Notes: generated from the sequence alone by a model not told the origin. A stretch of 64,000 nucleotides of DNA from Pelobates cultripes (GCA_933207985.1 OW240913.1:269127180-269191179); one strand, 5' to 3'. Shown: positions 34,131 through 45,428, counted from the first letter of the stretch. A program made the numbers and translations.

Positions 34131-34189
34131 CTATCCAATGCATCTTTAACATCAGTGTCTCTCCTTATCTACATGTTGCGCACTGGATA

Positions 34190-34656
34190 TGGGATTCAAG
34201 CAACATGGGTTTACTTCAGGGAGATCATGCCAAACTAAACTAATTGATTTTTTTGATTGGGTAACTAAAATAATAGATCAGGGTGGTGCAGTAGACATTG
34301 CTTACCTAGATTTCAGTAAGGCTTTTGACACTGTTCCACATTGAAGGTTCAGCAATAAACTGCAATCTTTAAGTTTGGATTCCAATATTGTTGAATGGGT
34401 TAGGCAGTGGCAAAATAACAAGCAACAGAGGGCTGTAGTCAATGTATATTCGAAGCAAGGTCTAGTTACCAGTGGGGTACCTCAGGGATCTGTACTTGGA
34501 CCCATTCTCTTTAATATTTTTATTAGTGATATTACGGTCTTGATGGTAAGGTATGTCTTTTTGCTAATGATACTAAAATTTGCAACAGGGTTGATGTTCC
34601 AGGAGGGATAAGTCAAATGGCAAATGATTTAGAAAAATTTGAAAAATGGTCAGAGC
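34190..34656 (+). pseudogene. CR1 LINE reverse transcriptase, upstream piece
   Basis: The translated blocks carry CR1-type RT motifs: YLDFSKAFDTVPH, then the [20 protein letters not shown] block, with frameshifts and stops between them. The palm ADD box is degraded (LLMIL in place of a YADD-type motif near 34560). The sequence resumes in register at 41766, beyond the L1 insertion, so the two pieces are one CR1 copy. Confidence 0.85.
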
Positions 34657-34792
34657 GGGGCGTGGCCTGACAGCTCAACTGAACAGTCGCATGAGCTGTT
34701 AGCTCCTCCGGGACCCGACCCTCCACAGCGATTATATTAGCATTGTCTGCCTCTCAACCCACACAGGAATCTGCACAGACGACCCTACAGCT

Positions 34793-35773
34793 ATGGCATC
34801 GAAAACTGCCAAAAAATCCAAGCCCAAACAAACCTTGCTGCAGATCCAGGGGCTCTCCTCGCCGCACCTGCGAAACCAAGATGGCGCCGAGCCGCCGAGA
34901 TCTCCGGCGGAATACTCCGACAATAGCGACATCACCTCAATCTCAGAACCGGCCGCAGCCCCAGCCACGGATCTCTCTATACACAAGATGCTCCAAACTA
35001 TGCAAGCTTCAATACGGGCGGACATGTCCAAAATGGCGAGGGAAATCAGAGCAGACATCCAGGCATTGGGGGACAGGACCTCCCGCCTGGAAGACAAATC
35101 TGATGAAATAATCTCAGCGCATAATACTCTGGCTGACGCCTACACTGAAATGAGGGACCAACTGGACCGCCTGACAGCGAAGGTAGCGGATCACGAAGAC
35201 CGAGATAGGCGCAGCAATATCCGCCTCCGTGGTATTCCAGAGGAGGTTTTGCCCCAGGACCTCCAGGCCTATGCCAGGAGTCTATTCCAGCACTTAGTCC
35301 CAGACCTCACCCCACAAGACTTCCTCATTGACCGCATCCATAGGCTGCCAAAGCCGAAATCTCTACCCGCAGCGATTCCGAGAGACACGATTGCCAAACT
35401 CCATTACTTCACTACGAAAGACTGCATAATGAAAGCCTCGAGGCACACCCAAGACTTACCGGTGAAATTTGCGAATGTCCAGCTCTTCACAGACCTCTCC
35501 GCATCCACGCTGTCAAAGAGGAGAGACCTTGCTGTCATCACCAGAACCCTGCGGGGGGCGAACATCTTATACCGATGGGGATTCCCAGCCCATTTAATTA
35601 TCCGGCGCAATGGAGTGGATCGCCATATCACTACTGTGGAAGAGGGGAAGAAACTCCTTACAGAATGGAACATTCCCAATCCCCCACAACCTGACCGAGA
35701 TGCCCCACCCGAACGCCGACGACCCCCATGGAAAGTGCCGACTGAATGGAACTCAGCAGCCTCAGCTAAGTGA
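34793..35773 (+). CDS. L1 ORF1p, copy B
   Basis: A 326-residue ORF1p. Residues 1-60 are basic and then acidic low-complexity sequence. Residues 62-135 form a coiled coil (MLQTMQASIRADMSKMAREI, then LDRLTAKVADHED). RDRRSNIRLRGIPEEV at about 137-152 opens the RRM. The C-terminal domain ends near residue 300 with a Pro/Arg-rich tail. In the family it trimerises and binds L1 RNA. The start has a good context (GCTATGG). It has the same domain order as the ORF1 at 5233-6333 but is clearly a different subfamily. Confidence 0.93.
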   Translation: MASKTAKKSKPKQTLLQIQGLSSPHLRNQDGAEPPRSPAEYSDNSDITSISEPAAAPATDLSIHKMLQTMQASIRADMSKMAREIRADIQALGDRTSRLEDKSDEIISAHNTLADAYTEMRDQLDRLTAKVADHEDRDRRSNIRLRGIPEEVLPQDLQAYARSLFQHLVPDLTPQDFLIDRIHRLPKPKSLPAAIPRDTIAKLHYFTTKDCIMKASRHTQDLPVKFANVQLFTDLSASTLSKRRDLAVITRTLRGANILYRWGFPAHLIIRRNGVDRHITTVEEGKKLLTEWNIPNPPQPDRDAPPERRRPPWKVPTEWNSAASAK

Positions 35774-37341
35774 CTCTCCCACAGCCGCACATGCTGCCTA
35801 TCCCCTTAACACTAGGGCACATTAGCCCGACACTCTCCCTATGTGAAGACTTTACCCGCATACTTCCAATTGTTTGCCGTTATGTTGAGCTTTGATACCT
35901 TTTCTTGCAGTCTCTGACTTGTAGTTACATTCTCCTCCATTTTCCTACTATGCTCGGAGGCCACCAAACATTTACCATACCAGGTTTTCTCTAGATGGGA
36001 GGATGGGGGAAAAACGGATGGCAGAGGAGCCTGCTTTATGGACCTCGTGACGGTGACGGGGCCCCATGCACTGGGCCCCCTCATCGCTGCGATGTAAAGG
36101 GAAAGAGGCGCGGTACACAACGCGCACCTACAGGCGGCCCTATGCTTTTCCCTGCACCGAGAGGAATGTCAAATAACTGATGGAGTAACCATAAACAAGG
36201 TCTCCTAAATTCCCCCACTGCGGGACCGTATGTTCCCTCAATACTAAGGGACCGACCCACCACTGACCCCACATGCAGACTCTATCCACTCCATTTTACT
36301 CGACCTCTCATGTACAACTCCCACATGCCCTTTTCCCTCGGCTCTTCACTTTTAGTTTTTAATCTCAAAATTTTTATTCTGCCCGGTCTCTCTGCCGCAC
36401 CTGAGGGCTACCAAATGTTTACCGCACTAGTTTTTTATCCCTTTTTTTCCCCTTATTTATCCATTTATTTATTTACCTATTTTTATTTTCTCTCTCAGGT
36501 ACGCGGTCCCTCTTTGGGCGGTAGGGGGCCATGGGAAGTCGAGGGGGAGGTTGGGGGGGAAACCTTAACTCTTGGGCCTCGTGGCGATGGCGGGGCCCCA
36601 AGTATTGGGCCCCCCCGCCGCAGCGATGCCACAGAGAGGGGCATGGGCTACATCACGCACGTCCGGACAGCCCCACTCACATCCCCGTACTAAAAGGTAC
36701 ATGGACCAACTGACTTGGCAAGACTGCCATAACACCTAACTTCCCCCACGACTAGACATCGATACTACGCCAGGCCACCTGCGCAGAGACCAAAGCCAAG
36801 GAAAACGAGGCCTAACGACAGACATAGATCTTTGACAACCCCGAGGGTCGACCACGGCGTGGTTTGCCACAACTTCCCCCCCCCTCAGGCTCCAAGGAGC
36901 CATGTTTCCACCGTCCCAGCCACATGGCTCTTGCTTTGACGGTTTATTGTATATAGTTTTCGTTACCCTGTTATCCTACCACGAGACTCTTTCCTGGCAC
37001 CCGCCCCTTCTTCCCAAGCCCCCTACCCCGATGGGGCATCAACTTAGGTGCATAATACGTCACACACCACATCCGAGACTAACCGACCAGTTGGGGCATG
37101 CCACTAACCCTTATAGGTCCCATCACACAAGGTACATCAGCCAAATGCCAGATATTTCCCTAACAACCGGGAAGCTCACCACCCCACTGCATTATCTTTG
37201 TACCCCAAACAATATGGAATCAAAGACACCTACGCAACAGGGGTCAAAACACAACCACAATGCCACTGATGCCCCTCTAAGACGCGACGAACAAGTGCTC
37301 CATACAGAATTACACTCAGCTGTCCACTACTACACGCACAA
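35774..37341 (+). other. Long L1 inter-ORF spacer with internal duplication
   Basis: Between ORF1 and ORF2 lies an unusually long 1.57-kb non-coding spacer. Two diverged blocks repeat in the same order. GAGGCCACCAAACATTTACC near 35957 matches GAGGGCTACCAAATGTTTACC near 36403, and CCTCGTGACGGTGACGGGGC near 36043 matches CCTCGTGGCGATGGCGGGGC near 36577. Short open frames here have no motifs. Confidence 0.7.
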
Positions 37342-40300
37342 ATGACGCTCAACATATTGTCATTAAATGTCAAAGGTTTAAATTCACCGCACAAACGACG
37401 GCTAGCACTAGCAGAGGCAAAAAACCACAACGCACATGTCGTGTTCTTCCAGGAGACGCATTTCAAATGGGGCCATCGCCCCAAACTCAGTTCCAAACTA
37501 TTCCCCCACGACTATCACTCGTGCTTTAAGACAAAAAAGAGAGGAGTGTCCATACTGATAGGGAAATCGGTAGCATTTACCTTAGTCAAAAAAGTAGGGG
37601 ACAAACAGGGACGATATCTCCTACTCCAGTGTCTCGTTAACAATGAGCCTTACACGTTTCTCAACATATACGGCCCGCACACGAACCAGACGGAATTTCT
37701 GGACACCGTGTTCGCCCTAGCAAACCTGTATAGATATGGGGAACTCATTATCGGTGGTGACACTAACTTCATCCTGGACAGCACACTAGACACCACCTCA
37801 ACACACAAACTAACTGCAACATCCACACGCAACCTTAACAGGTCCACCTCCTCACACTGTCGCCAAATCTTAAACAACAACTTCCTCGACCCATGGAGAA
37901 TCCTCCACCCTTTGGAACGGGACTACACATTTCACTCATCAGCACACAACACCTATACGAGGATAGATAGGTTCCTTATACCCTCTACGACAATACATAA
38001 AGTTATATCAACCCACATAGGCCTGATAACATGGTCAGACCATGCCCCTATAACGCTAACCATCACAGAACAGTTCCCTACCTCAGGCAAGGGATCCTGG
38101 AGACTTAACGACTCCCTACTCCTAGACCCTACACTCACAGAACAACTGAAAGCAGATATCATTTCATACTTCCACACAAATTCTACCCCAGACATAGACA
38201 TAACCACCTTATGGCAAGCACACAAAGCTGTCATACGTGGACACTTAATTAGGGCGGTCAGCTACGCCAAAAAGCAACGACTTAAACAATACAATGCATT
38301 AATCTCCGAGATAGCAGACCTCACACACAACAACAAGACAACGCCCACGCAAACTACACAACACCGACTCTTAAGGCTACAGTCGCAACTCAGGGAAATA
38401 GAACTAAAGAAAACGACCCAAATGCTCAAACGCTTCAAATACAACTTCTTTCAGCAAGGTAATAAAGCAGGGGCACTGCTGGCAACACGACTCAAAGCGC
38501 GCACCGCCAACTCTAGAATAGCCTACATAATAGATAAATCAAAAAGGAAACTCACGAACCCACAAGACATAGTGGATGCGTTCGCTTCCTACTATGGCGC
38601 GCTCTATAACCTTAAAGATGACCCGGACACCACACCACCCCACGCATCAAATGTCACTGATTTTCTAGCCAAAGCGAACCTTCCCAAACTGACACCGGAT
38701 GACATAGCCTCCTTATCTGCACCATTCACGATAGAAGAATTAACGAAAACGATTGCACAACTGCCTAAACACAAATCACCCGGCCCTGATGGCTACACCA
38801 ATCTCTACTATCAAACATTTGCATCTACCCTATCACCTCACATACTTATGCTATTTAATCACTGCTTTGAAAAAGGCTCCCTACCCCCTGAGATGCTGAG
38901 AGCTCACATTTCCACCCTCCCGAAGCCGGGGAAATCACCCACGCAATGCCCCAACTTTAGGCCCATTTCCTTGTTAAACGGAGATGTCAAACTCTACGCC
39001 AAACTACTAGCAAATCGCCTATCCAACATTCTCCCAAAACTCACACACAATGACCAATCTGGCTTTGTGAAAACGAGACAAGGCTCAGATAATACCCGGA
39101 AAATTCTTAATATTCTAGCACACGCTCAAGCCAACCAAGGCGAGGGCCTCCTCCTAGCGTTAGACGCGGAAAAGGCCTTCGACAGACTAAACTGGGACTA
39201 TATGCGAAAAGTCCTACAAACATTCGGCTTTACCCCACCAATCCTCTCTGGAATCATGGCATTATATAACGCCCCCTCAGCACAAGTGAGCAATGCGGGT
39301 TTCTTATCTACCCCATTTACAATTTCCAACGGCACCAGGCAGGGCTGCCCCCTCTCACCACTACTGTTTGTCCTCTGCTTAGAACCGCTGGCATACATCA
39401 TCAGACACCACCCTAATATCAAAGGCATGTCAATAGGCCCATGTGAATACAAACTATCTATGTTCGCAGACGACATCTTACTGACGTTACGCGACGCAAC
39501 AACATCTCTACCCACTCTATTACGACTTTTAGATACATATGGTAAATTATTGTACTATAAATTAAATCAAGCCAAAACCCAAGCCCTGCCAGTAGGCCTA
39601 CCACGAGCCACGACCACAGAGCTTTCTAGGACATATAAATTTGACTGGAGAAAGGACCACATCACATACTTGGGGGTTAAAATAGCGCCCACAGTGGAAC
39701 ACATATTTCACTATAATTATAAACCACTTCTCACGATGTGCAAATCGGAATGTACCAGATGGAAACTGGTGAAACTATCCTGGCTAGATAGAATCAACAC
39801 CAACAAAATGGTCCTAATCCCGAAGATACTGTACATATTCCGCCTACTACACATACAAGTCCCACCCTCCTTTTTTAAAACACTCCAACGGACACTATCC
39901 CAATACGTGTGGGACTTTCACAGACCCAGACTGTCACACCGAACCCTACAACAAAGTACAGCGAGAGGGGGAGTTGGTTTGCCAGATGTACACGCCTACT
40001 ACAAAGCAGCTATTCTAGAGGCAGCAGTGAAACTGCATACCCATAAAGGAGTGTACCAATGGGTGGACATGGAAGTCACCCACGCTGGTAAGACACCCTT
40101 GGTCGATCTCTTGTGGACCCCCACGACGTATCGGCCCAGGGACAAATCCCTCTTACCGACCACTAAACTAACCATATATCACTGGGACAAGCTGTGTCAA
40201 AAACATTACGATACTCACAAATTTCACCCTCGCACGCCATTAACAGCACTAAAAGCAATATCACCTTGGCTCTCGCTACACTCATGGGTCAAACTGGGAA

Positions 40301-41247
40301 TTACCCACATAGAACAAGTCCTGCAAGGAGGTCTCATTAAACCCTTCCCAGACCTACAAGAGGAATTCAAACTCACTAATTCCTCAGTGTTTCCATACCT
40401 GCAACTTAAAAGTGTACTTCCCACACATGTTACGCAGAGTCCACCGCGAATCGACCCAGACTTAAAGGACATAACATCACTATACGACAGGTGCTGGAAA
40501 ACTCCGACTAAACCTAAATCACTCTCCCTATGCTACCAGCTAATCCTCAGGGCTACACCCATGGCTATCCCTAACTATGTAACCCAATGGCTAGAGGAGG
40601 GCGTAGGTTCGATAGCTGACACTGAGATACTAGCATCCCCCCGAGCCCTTTCAGGCCTCACGCAGTGCTACTCTCACACAGAGGCCCATAAAAAGCTGGT
40701 ATATAGATGGTACCTAACACCCCAGCGACTCCACTCGATGTACAACAATGTATCCCCACATTGCTGGAGATGCGGGGTTGCTAAGGGTACAATGCTTCAC
40801 ATATGGTGGACGTGTCCACGTATAAGACCCCTATGGAGGGAGGCACAAACTGTTTTGCTATCTATGGGTATTACATCACCGCCCATCGATATACATACGG
40901 GGATATTCCTATCATACCCACACTCCACCCCAAAATCTGTACGAAGCGTAATGGCCATTGTTATCCTAGCAGCGAGAAATCTGATAGCAACTCACTGGAA
41001 ACAACCCCACTGTCCCTCCCAAACCCAACTGCTAGACAAAATCCACCAATACTACACATATGAAAGCTTGTCTGCCAAGACTGTTGCTCAAAGGAAAAAC
41101 TTCCAAACAGATTGGGCACCCTGGGTAGACCTAAGAGACGGAACAGCTCCGGGTACAGACACCCCACCCCACACTGACCGAACTCTTACGACAAACCCGA
41201 CGAGCTCTAGAAACCACACCCCCCGCACTGGCCCCGCAATGGACTGA
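37342..41247 (+). CDS. L1 ORF2p: endonuclease and reverse transcriptase, copy B
   Basis: An intact 1301-codon ORF2p, the usual length for the family. The N-terminal APE endonuclease shows Asn9 in SLNVKGLN, Glu38 in FQETHF, GGDTNFILD near 140 and WSDHAPITLTI near 230. The RT spans about 460-830: SPGPDGYTNLYYQ near 485, NFRPISLLN, LALDAEKAFDRLNW near 605, NGTRQGCPLSPLLF near 665 and the catalytic FADD near 709. A CCHC zinc knuckle, CWRCG ... HIWWTCP, begins near 1140. In relatives the protein nicks DNA at T-rich sites and reverse transcribes L1 RNA onto the nick. All expected catalytic residues are present, so it may be active. Confidence 0.96.
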   Translation: MTLNILSLNVKGLNSPHKRRLALAEAKNHNAHVVFFQETHFKWGHRPKLSSKLFPHDYHSCFKTKKRGVSILIGKSVAFTLVKKVGDKQGRYLLLQCLVNNEPYTFLNIYGPHTNQTEFLDTVFALANLYRYGELIIGGDTNFILDSTLDTTSTHKLTATSTRNLNRSTSSHCRQILNNNFLDPWRILHPLERDYTFHSSAHNTYTRIDRFLIPSTTIHKVISTHIGLITWSDHAPITLTITEQFPTSGKGSWRLNDSLLLDPTLTEQLKADIISYFHTNSTPDIDITTLWQAHKAVIRGHLIRAVSYAKKQRLKQYNALISEIADLTHNNKTTPTQTTQHRLLRLQSQLREIELKKTTQMLKRFKYNFFQQGNKAGALLATRLKARTANSRIAYIIDKSKRKLTNPQDIVDAFASYYGALYNLKDDPDTTPPHASNVTDFLAKANLPKLTPDDIASLSAPFTIEELTKTIAQLPKHKSPGPDGYTNLYYQTFASTLSPHILMLFNHCFEKGSLPPEMLRAHISTLPKPGKSPTQCPNFRPISLLNGDVKLYAKLLANRLSNILPKLTHNDQSGFVKTRQGSDNTRKILNILAHAQANQGEGLLLALDAEKAFDRLNWDYMRKVLQTFGFTPPILSGIMALYNAPSAQVSNAGFLSTPFTISNGTRQGCPLSPLLFVLCLEPLAYIIRHHPNIKGMSIGPCEYKLSMFADDILLTLRDATTSLPTLLRLLDTYGKLLYYKLNQAKTQALPVGLPRATTTELSRTYKFDWRKDHITYLGVKIAPTVEHIFHYNYKPLLTMCKSECTRWKLVKLSWLDRINTNKMVLIPKILYIFRLLHIQVPPSFFKTLQRTLSQYVWDFHRPRLSHRTLQQSTARGGVGLPDVHAYYKAAILEAAVKLHTHKGVYQWVDMEVTHAGKTPLVDLLWTPTTYRPRDKSLLPTTKLTIYHWDKLCQKHYDTHKFHPRTPLTALKAISPWLSLHSWVKLGITHIEQVLQGGLIKPFPDLQEEFKLTNSSVFPYLQLKSVLPTHVTQSPPRIDPDLKDITSLYDRCWKTPTKPKSLSLCYQLILRATPMAIPNYVTQWLEEGVGSIADTEILASPRALSGLTQCYSHTEAHKKLVYRWYLTPQRLHSMYNNVSPHCWRCGVAKGTMLHIWWTCPRIRPLWREAQTVLLSMGITSPPIDIHTGIFLSYPHSTPKSVRSVMAIVILAARNLIATHWKQPHCPSQTQLLDKIHQYYTYESLSAKTVAQRKNFQTDWAPWVDLRDGTAPGTDTPPHTDRTLTTNPTSSRNHTPRTGPAMD

Positions 41248-41765
41248 TGAGACTCCGAGGTGGATATAATCGCGGTGAAGACATAAACCCCAGAAAGCCG
41301 CACCGCTACTACACAATCTTTAATACTCACCATTATAACAGGAAGCCGAGCGCCACATCATAATACAATATGCACCTCTCCCCTCCTTTTTCCCTACACC
41401 TTTTCCCTTGTTATCTCCCAGTTGAAGGATCTCAATATTGGAATTTGCAACATAACCCACATGAAAAAGAGGGGTTAGCGATCAACCAGTGCAGGAGGTA
41501 GAACGGGGGCTTTGGGGAGATATGTGGAACCTCACGAAGAAATCTGTAATCAATACAATAGTCTACGAACAGAGAGACCTGACAGGTTCCTAACATCATC
41601 CTCCTAGTCCCTACCGTTTGGATGCCGAAGCAACACCGCATGAGACATAACCCACTAACTAATAAGACAAAATTGCAAGTTATGTGAAAATGTGATCCCT
41701 CCAACCCCTTTTTTCTTTCTGTACCCCATTTGACTTCTGAAAATAAAAATTGTCAATTTGAAAAA

Positions 41766-42569
41766 GAAAAATGGTCAGAGCTGTGGCAACTGACATTTAA
41801 TGTGGATAGGGGCAAGATAATGCGCCTTGGACGTAAAAACCCATGGGCAGAGTATAGGATATTTGATACCCTACTAACCTCAACATCTGAGGAAAGGAAT
41901 TTAGGAGTAATTATTTCAGATGACTTAAAGGTAGAAAGGCAATGTAATAGAGCAGCTGGAAATGCTAGCAGAATGCTTGGTTGTATAGGTAGAGCAGTAG
42001 AAAGAGAGAAGTGCTCATGCCATTGTACAGAACACTGGTGAGACCTCACTTGGAGTATTGTACGCAGTACTGGACACCGTATCTTCAGAAGGATATTGAT
42101 ACTTTAGAGAGAGTTCAGAGAAGGGTTACTAAACTGGTTCATGGATCTCAGGATAAAACTTACCAGGAAAGGTTAAAGGAACTTAACATGTATAGCTTGG
42201 AGGAAAGACGAGACAGGGGAGATATGATAGAATCATATAAATACATAAAGGGAATCAACACAGTAAAGGAGTAGACTATATTTAAAAGAAGGAGAACTAC
42301 CACAACAAGAGGACATCGTCTTAAATTAGAGGGGCAAAGGTTTAAAAATAATATCAGGAAGTATTACTATACTGAGGGGGTAGTGGATGCATGGAATAGC
42401 CTTCCAGCTGAAGTGGGAGAGGTTAACACAGTGAGGGAGTTTAAGCATGCATGGGATAGGCATAAGGCTATCCTAGACTTAAGATAAGGCCAGGGACTAA
42501 TTAAAAGTATTTTGAAATATTGGCAGACTAGATGAGCCGAATGGTTCTTATCTGCCGTCACATTCTATG
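41766..42569 (+). pseudogene. CR1 LINE, downstream piece and 3' end
   Basis: Continues the CR1 copy interrupted at 34656. The coding end has CR1-type motifs in several frames ([36 protein letters not shown], then [11 protein letters not shown]). The 3' end at 42540-42569 reads TTCTTATCTGCCGTCACATT then CTATG. The final ATTCTATG (42562-42569) matches the ATTCTRTG octamer that typically closes CR1 elements. Frameshifts show it is long dead. Confidence 0.88.
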
Positions 42570-43319
42570 TAAGCATTATACATTTAATAACAGCATTGAG
42601 AAGACTTCTACATAACAATTTTCATCTTATAATTGCACTGGTGAGTCCATTCATTTCCAGATCTACTTTGTCCTTCGTTTAATTACAGAAACAAAAAGAA
42701 ATTATGATAAATTCATGTAAATGTGTGCATGTATCTAGGAAAATTAAATTATAATATCCAGGAAACAAAGCGTTAGTTTAGAGAATTTGATTGATAGGCC
42801 CTATTCAATTAACCAATATGTTATCTCTTTTGAAATTATGTCCTCAATTTAATGAAGGTTCATGGAAGTTCATACAGAACACTATACATAAATGTATCAA
42901 TGGAATGATAGTTCCACAATAGTGTTGCTAGGTGATTCAGATCATTAAAGAAGGGCAATGAAATCTGACATCAACAATTTTGTTAATGATAAATCAACTA
43001 ATTTTCATGTGGTAGTGAAGGCAAAATAGATGTTAAAGGAGGTATACAAGTTAAATATTCAATCTTATTATGATGGGGACATGCTAATGAAATGGACATT
43101 CCAGGGTGAATTTTAAAAGCCGTTGTTCTGATGCATCATCGAGTTATTGCATAACATAGTCAATGCTCAACATTTGAGCCAGTAAAACACCCACAGTTGC
43201 ATACTCAGGCCTCCTAACTGTCTCACTTTTGGCAGGAACTAGAATCATGCAGGGATTGCTTCAGTAGTGTTTTAGCAGTGATTTAGTGTTAACTAATTGA
43301 GATTTGGTATCAGATATTA
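42570..43319. other. Non-coding stretch without recognisable feature
   Basis: AT-rich sequence between the CR1 3' end and the next element remains. Nothing supported. Confidence 0.5.
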
Positions 43320-43327
43320 CTCTAGGG

Positions 43328-43419
43328 CAGGCATAGGCAACCTTTGGCACTCCAGATGTTTTGGACTACACCTCCCATGATGCTTTACCATCTGGAGTGC
43401 CGAAGGTTGCTTATCCCTG
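43328..43419. mobile_element. 92-bp hAT-type foldback MITE
   Basis: A perfect 8-bp duplication CTCTAGGG lies at 43320-43327 and 43420-43427. The unit is nearly one hairpin: CAGGCATAGGCAACCTTTGG pairs with the right end read inward, CAGGGATAAGCAACCTTCGG. No coding. Confidence 0.9.
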
Positions 43420-43427
43420 CTCTAGGG

Positions 43428-44051
43428 GAACGTTTAGGATCTAGTGATCACCAGTCATTGTGATTTAATATAAAAACAGTGACTGAGTCACACCACACAA
43501 AAACAAAAGTTTTAGATTTTAGACTTTTTTCGACTTTTCTAAAATAAGAGTATGCGTAAAGAGTTCTTATCAGACTGGAGTGGTTTAAATAGAGTCCAGG
43601 AGGAATGGGATTATTTAAAAGTTGCACTACTAAAAGCAACGGAAAATTGCATTAGGCTTGTTGGTAAGTGCAAAAAAGTGAAGAACCCACTGTGGTACTC
43701 CACAGAAGTGGCCAATATAGTAAAAAACTAAACACTAGCGTTTAGTAATTATAAAAAAACACAGAGTGAGGAAGACAGACAGATCTATAAGATTATTCAG
43801 AAAGAGGCTAAGCAAGTTATAAAAGCTTTCAAAGCACACACAGAAGAGAAAATAGTCTAGTCAGTAAAAAAAGGGGGATAAAACATTTGTTAGACACATA
43901 CATGAGAAAAGGAAAGTAAAATAAGGATTAGTTAGATTAAAAACAAAAGAAGGAAGGTATGTAGAAGAGGATAAAGGCATAGCTGACTGCTTCAATTAAT
44001 ATTTTTGTTTAGTATTTACAGATGAAAATGAAGGAAAGGGACCTCTATTAG
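43428..44051 (+). pseudogene. CR1 LINE fragment, endonuclease-to-RT linker
   Basis: A second, separate CR1 copy. It covers the end of the endonuclease (SDH-type block near 43450) and the basic linker before RT (WYSTE and K-rich segments near 43690-43900), with many stops. It ends where hAT sequence starts. It is assigned by resemblance to the CR1 linker pattern, so confidence is moderate. Confidence 0.55.
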
Positions 44052-44807
44052 CAGGGCCGGACTGGGGATACAAAGCAGGCCTGGAAAAAAAATTTGTGCC
44101 AGCCCCAGGGCCGGACTGGGAACATTGTGTAAACTAAGAAGGGGGCGGGGCCAGAGAGGGTGTATTTTGTCATCACTAATGACAAGCACGCCCCTTCTGA
44201 AAGTGAGCATGTTGGTTCAATGCGCAGAGCCCCGCTGAAGAGCTCTAGCATTAGAAAAAGGCCCTGAATTTGTTCTGCGCAGCGCAAGCAAATGTAATAA
44301 CATGCTCACGCTGTGTTTGCTTTTAAATTGTCTCTGGTGTCTCCACAAGTGGGATACCAGAGGACAAATGGGCCAGGAAAGTGCATGGTGCGTGTGTTTG
44401 GAGCCTGCTTGTGGGATTGCGTGTGTGTAGAGTGTGGTGTGGTATTGTGTAAATAGGTCAATTTCATTTGTGTTTGTGGTGTAATATGTGTGGCTAGGGG
44501 CTGTAGAGAGTGTGTTTATAGGGGGCATAGTTTTATAGGGGATGTAGCGAGTGTGTGCCTACGGGCTGAAGTGTGTGTGTATAGGTGACGTAGTGTGTGT
44601 AGGGGTTGTAGAGAGGGTGTGTTTAGAGAATGTTGTATGTGTTTGCTGACAAGGAATGCAGTGTGTGTGTGTAGGAGATCTACTGAGTATAGGACCCAGT
44701 GTGTGTGTGTGTGTGTGTGTAGAGGACTAAGAGTGCATATAGGGTAAGCGATCTAGCGTGTATCTGGAGCGTAATGTGTGTAGTGGTGCAGTGTGAGGGG
44801 TGCTGTA

Positions 44808-44856
<49 letters not shown>

Positions 44857-44918
44857 GACGTATTGTATGTGTGAGGGGTGCAGTGTGTGTATGTAAGAGG
44901 GGTGCTGTGTGTGAGGGT
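44052..44918. mobile_element. hAT fragment, left part (CAGGGCCGGACTGGG family)
   Basis: It begins CAGGGCCGGACTGGGG at 44052 and repeats that start at 44107, so two copies are juxtaposed. From 44130 it follows the intact copy at 59888-62448: AAGTGAGCATGTTGGTTCAA, the GAGCTCTAGCAT block, the GGTGTGGTATTGTG block, then the AT run (44825-44853) at the matching place. It stops abruptly at about 44918. A matching tail of the family lies beyond the Tc1-like element at 51115-51790. Confidence 0.75.
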
Positions 44919-44946
44919 GTTTTTATCTGCTGTCACATTCTAGGTT
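44919..44946 (+). repeat. Possible CR1 3' tail
   Basis: TTTTTATCTGCTGTCACATT followed by CTAGG resembles the CR1 3' end at 42540-42569 with a few changes. It may be a very short CR1 copy or the remaining tail of the copy at 43428. Confidence 0.4.
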
Positions 44947-44999
44947 TCTAATTTTCTTTGTCTGTTAACTCACTGAGGGCTATTTTATATATTATAGAA

Positions 45000-45385
45000 G
45001 AAGATTCTTGGCACTCACCCTTAATTTTTCAAAAAAATGGTACAATACTGCCTGGGTGCAATCCTCAGCGTTTAAATATAACAAAAATCAATATAAAAGG
45101 AACACTCACAGGTCTTCATCTGAATACTAATTTATTCCAAGGTGCAAATTACATGTGCAATCGACGTTTCGACCCTCACAGGGTCTTCTTCAAGATCCAA
45201 GGATCTTGAAGAAGACCCTGTGAGGGTCGAAACGTCGATTGCGCATGTAATTTGCACCTTGGAATAAATGATCTTGAAGAAGACCCTGTGAGGGTCGAAA
45301 CGTTGATTGCACATGTAATTTGCACCTTGGAATAAATTAGTATTCAGATGAAGACCTGTGAGTGCTCCTTTTATATTGATTTTTG

Positions 45386-45390
<5 letters not shown>
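45000..45390. repeat. Foldback repeat with GAAGAAGACCCTGTGAGGG core
   Basis: The left arm (about 45077-45200) and the right arm (about 45200-45388) are reverse complements: AACAAAAATCAATATAAAAG at the left edge returns as CTTTTATATTGATTTTTGTT at the right. The central part TTGAAGAAGACCCTGTGAGG with GTCGAAACGT occurs twice as a direct repeat on the right (45206, 45270). No target duplication was resolved because the right edge abuts an AT run (45387-45424). Confidence 0.75.

Positions 45391-45428
<38 letters not shown>

Larger units (their letters stand above)
34657..41765 (+). mobile_element. Full-length L1/Tx1-type LINE, copy B (both ORFs open)
   Basis: A 7.1-kb L1 inserted in a CR1 element. 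A perfect 16-bp target duplication GAAAAATGGTCAGAGC lies at 34641-34656 and 41766-41781. It starts GGGGCGTGGCCTGACAG like copy A, has a 136-bp 5' UTR, ORF1 (34793-35773), a 1.57-kb spacer, an uninterrupted ORF2 (37342-41247) and a 518-bp 3' UTR ending in an A-rich tail with AATAAA. Perfect duplications and two open ORFs indicate a recent insertion. Confidence 0.96.

Noticed and set aside
35839..37345. Short frames in the L1 spacer as extra genes
   Set aside because: None has motifs or a conserved counterpart in copy A.
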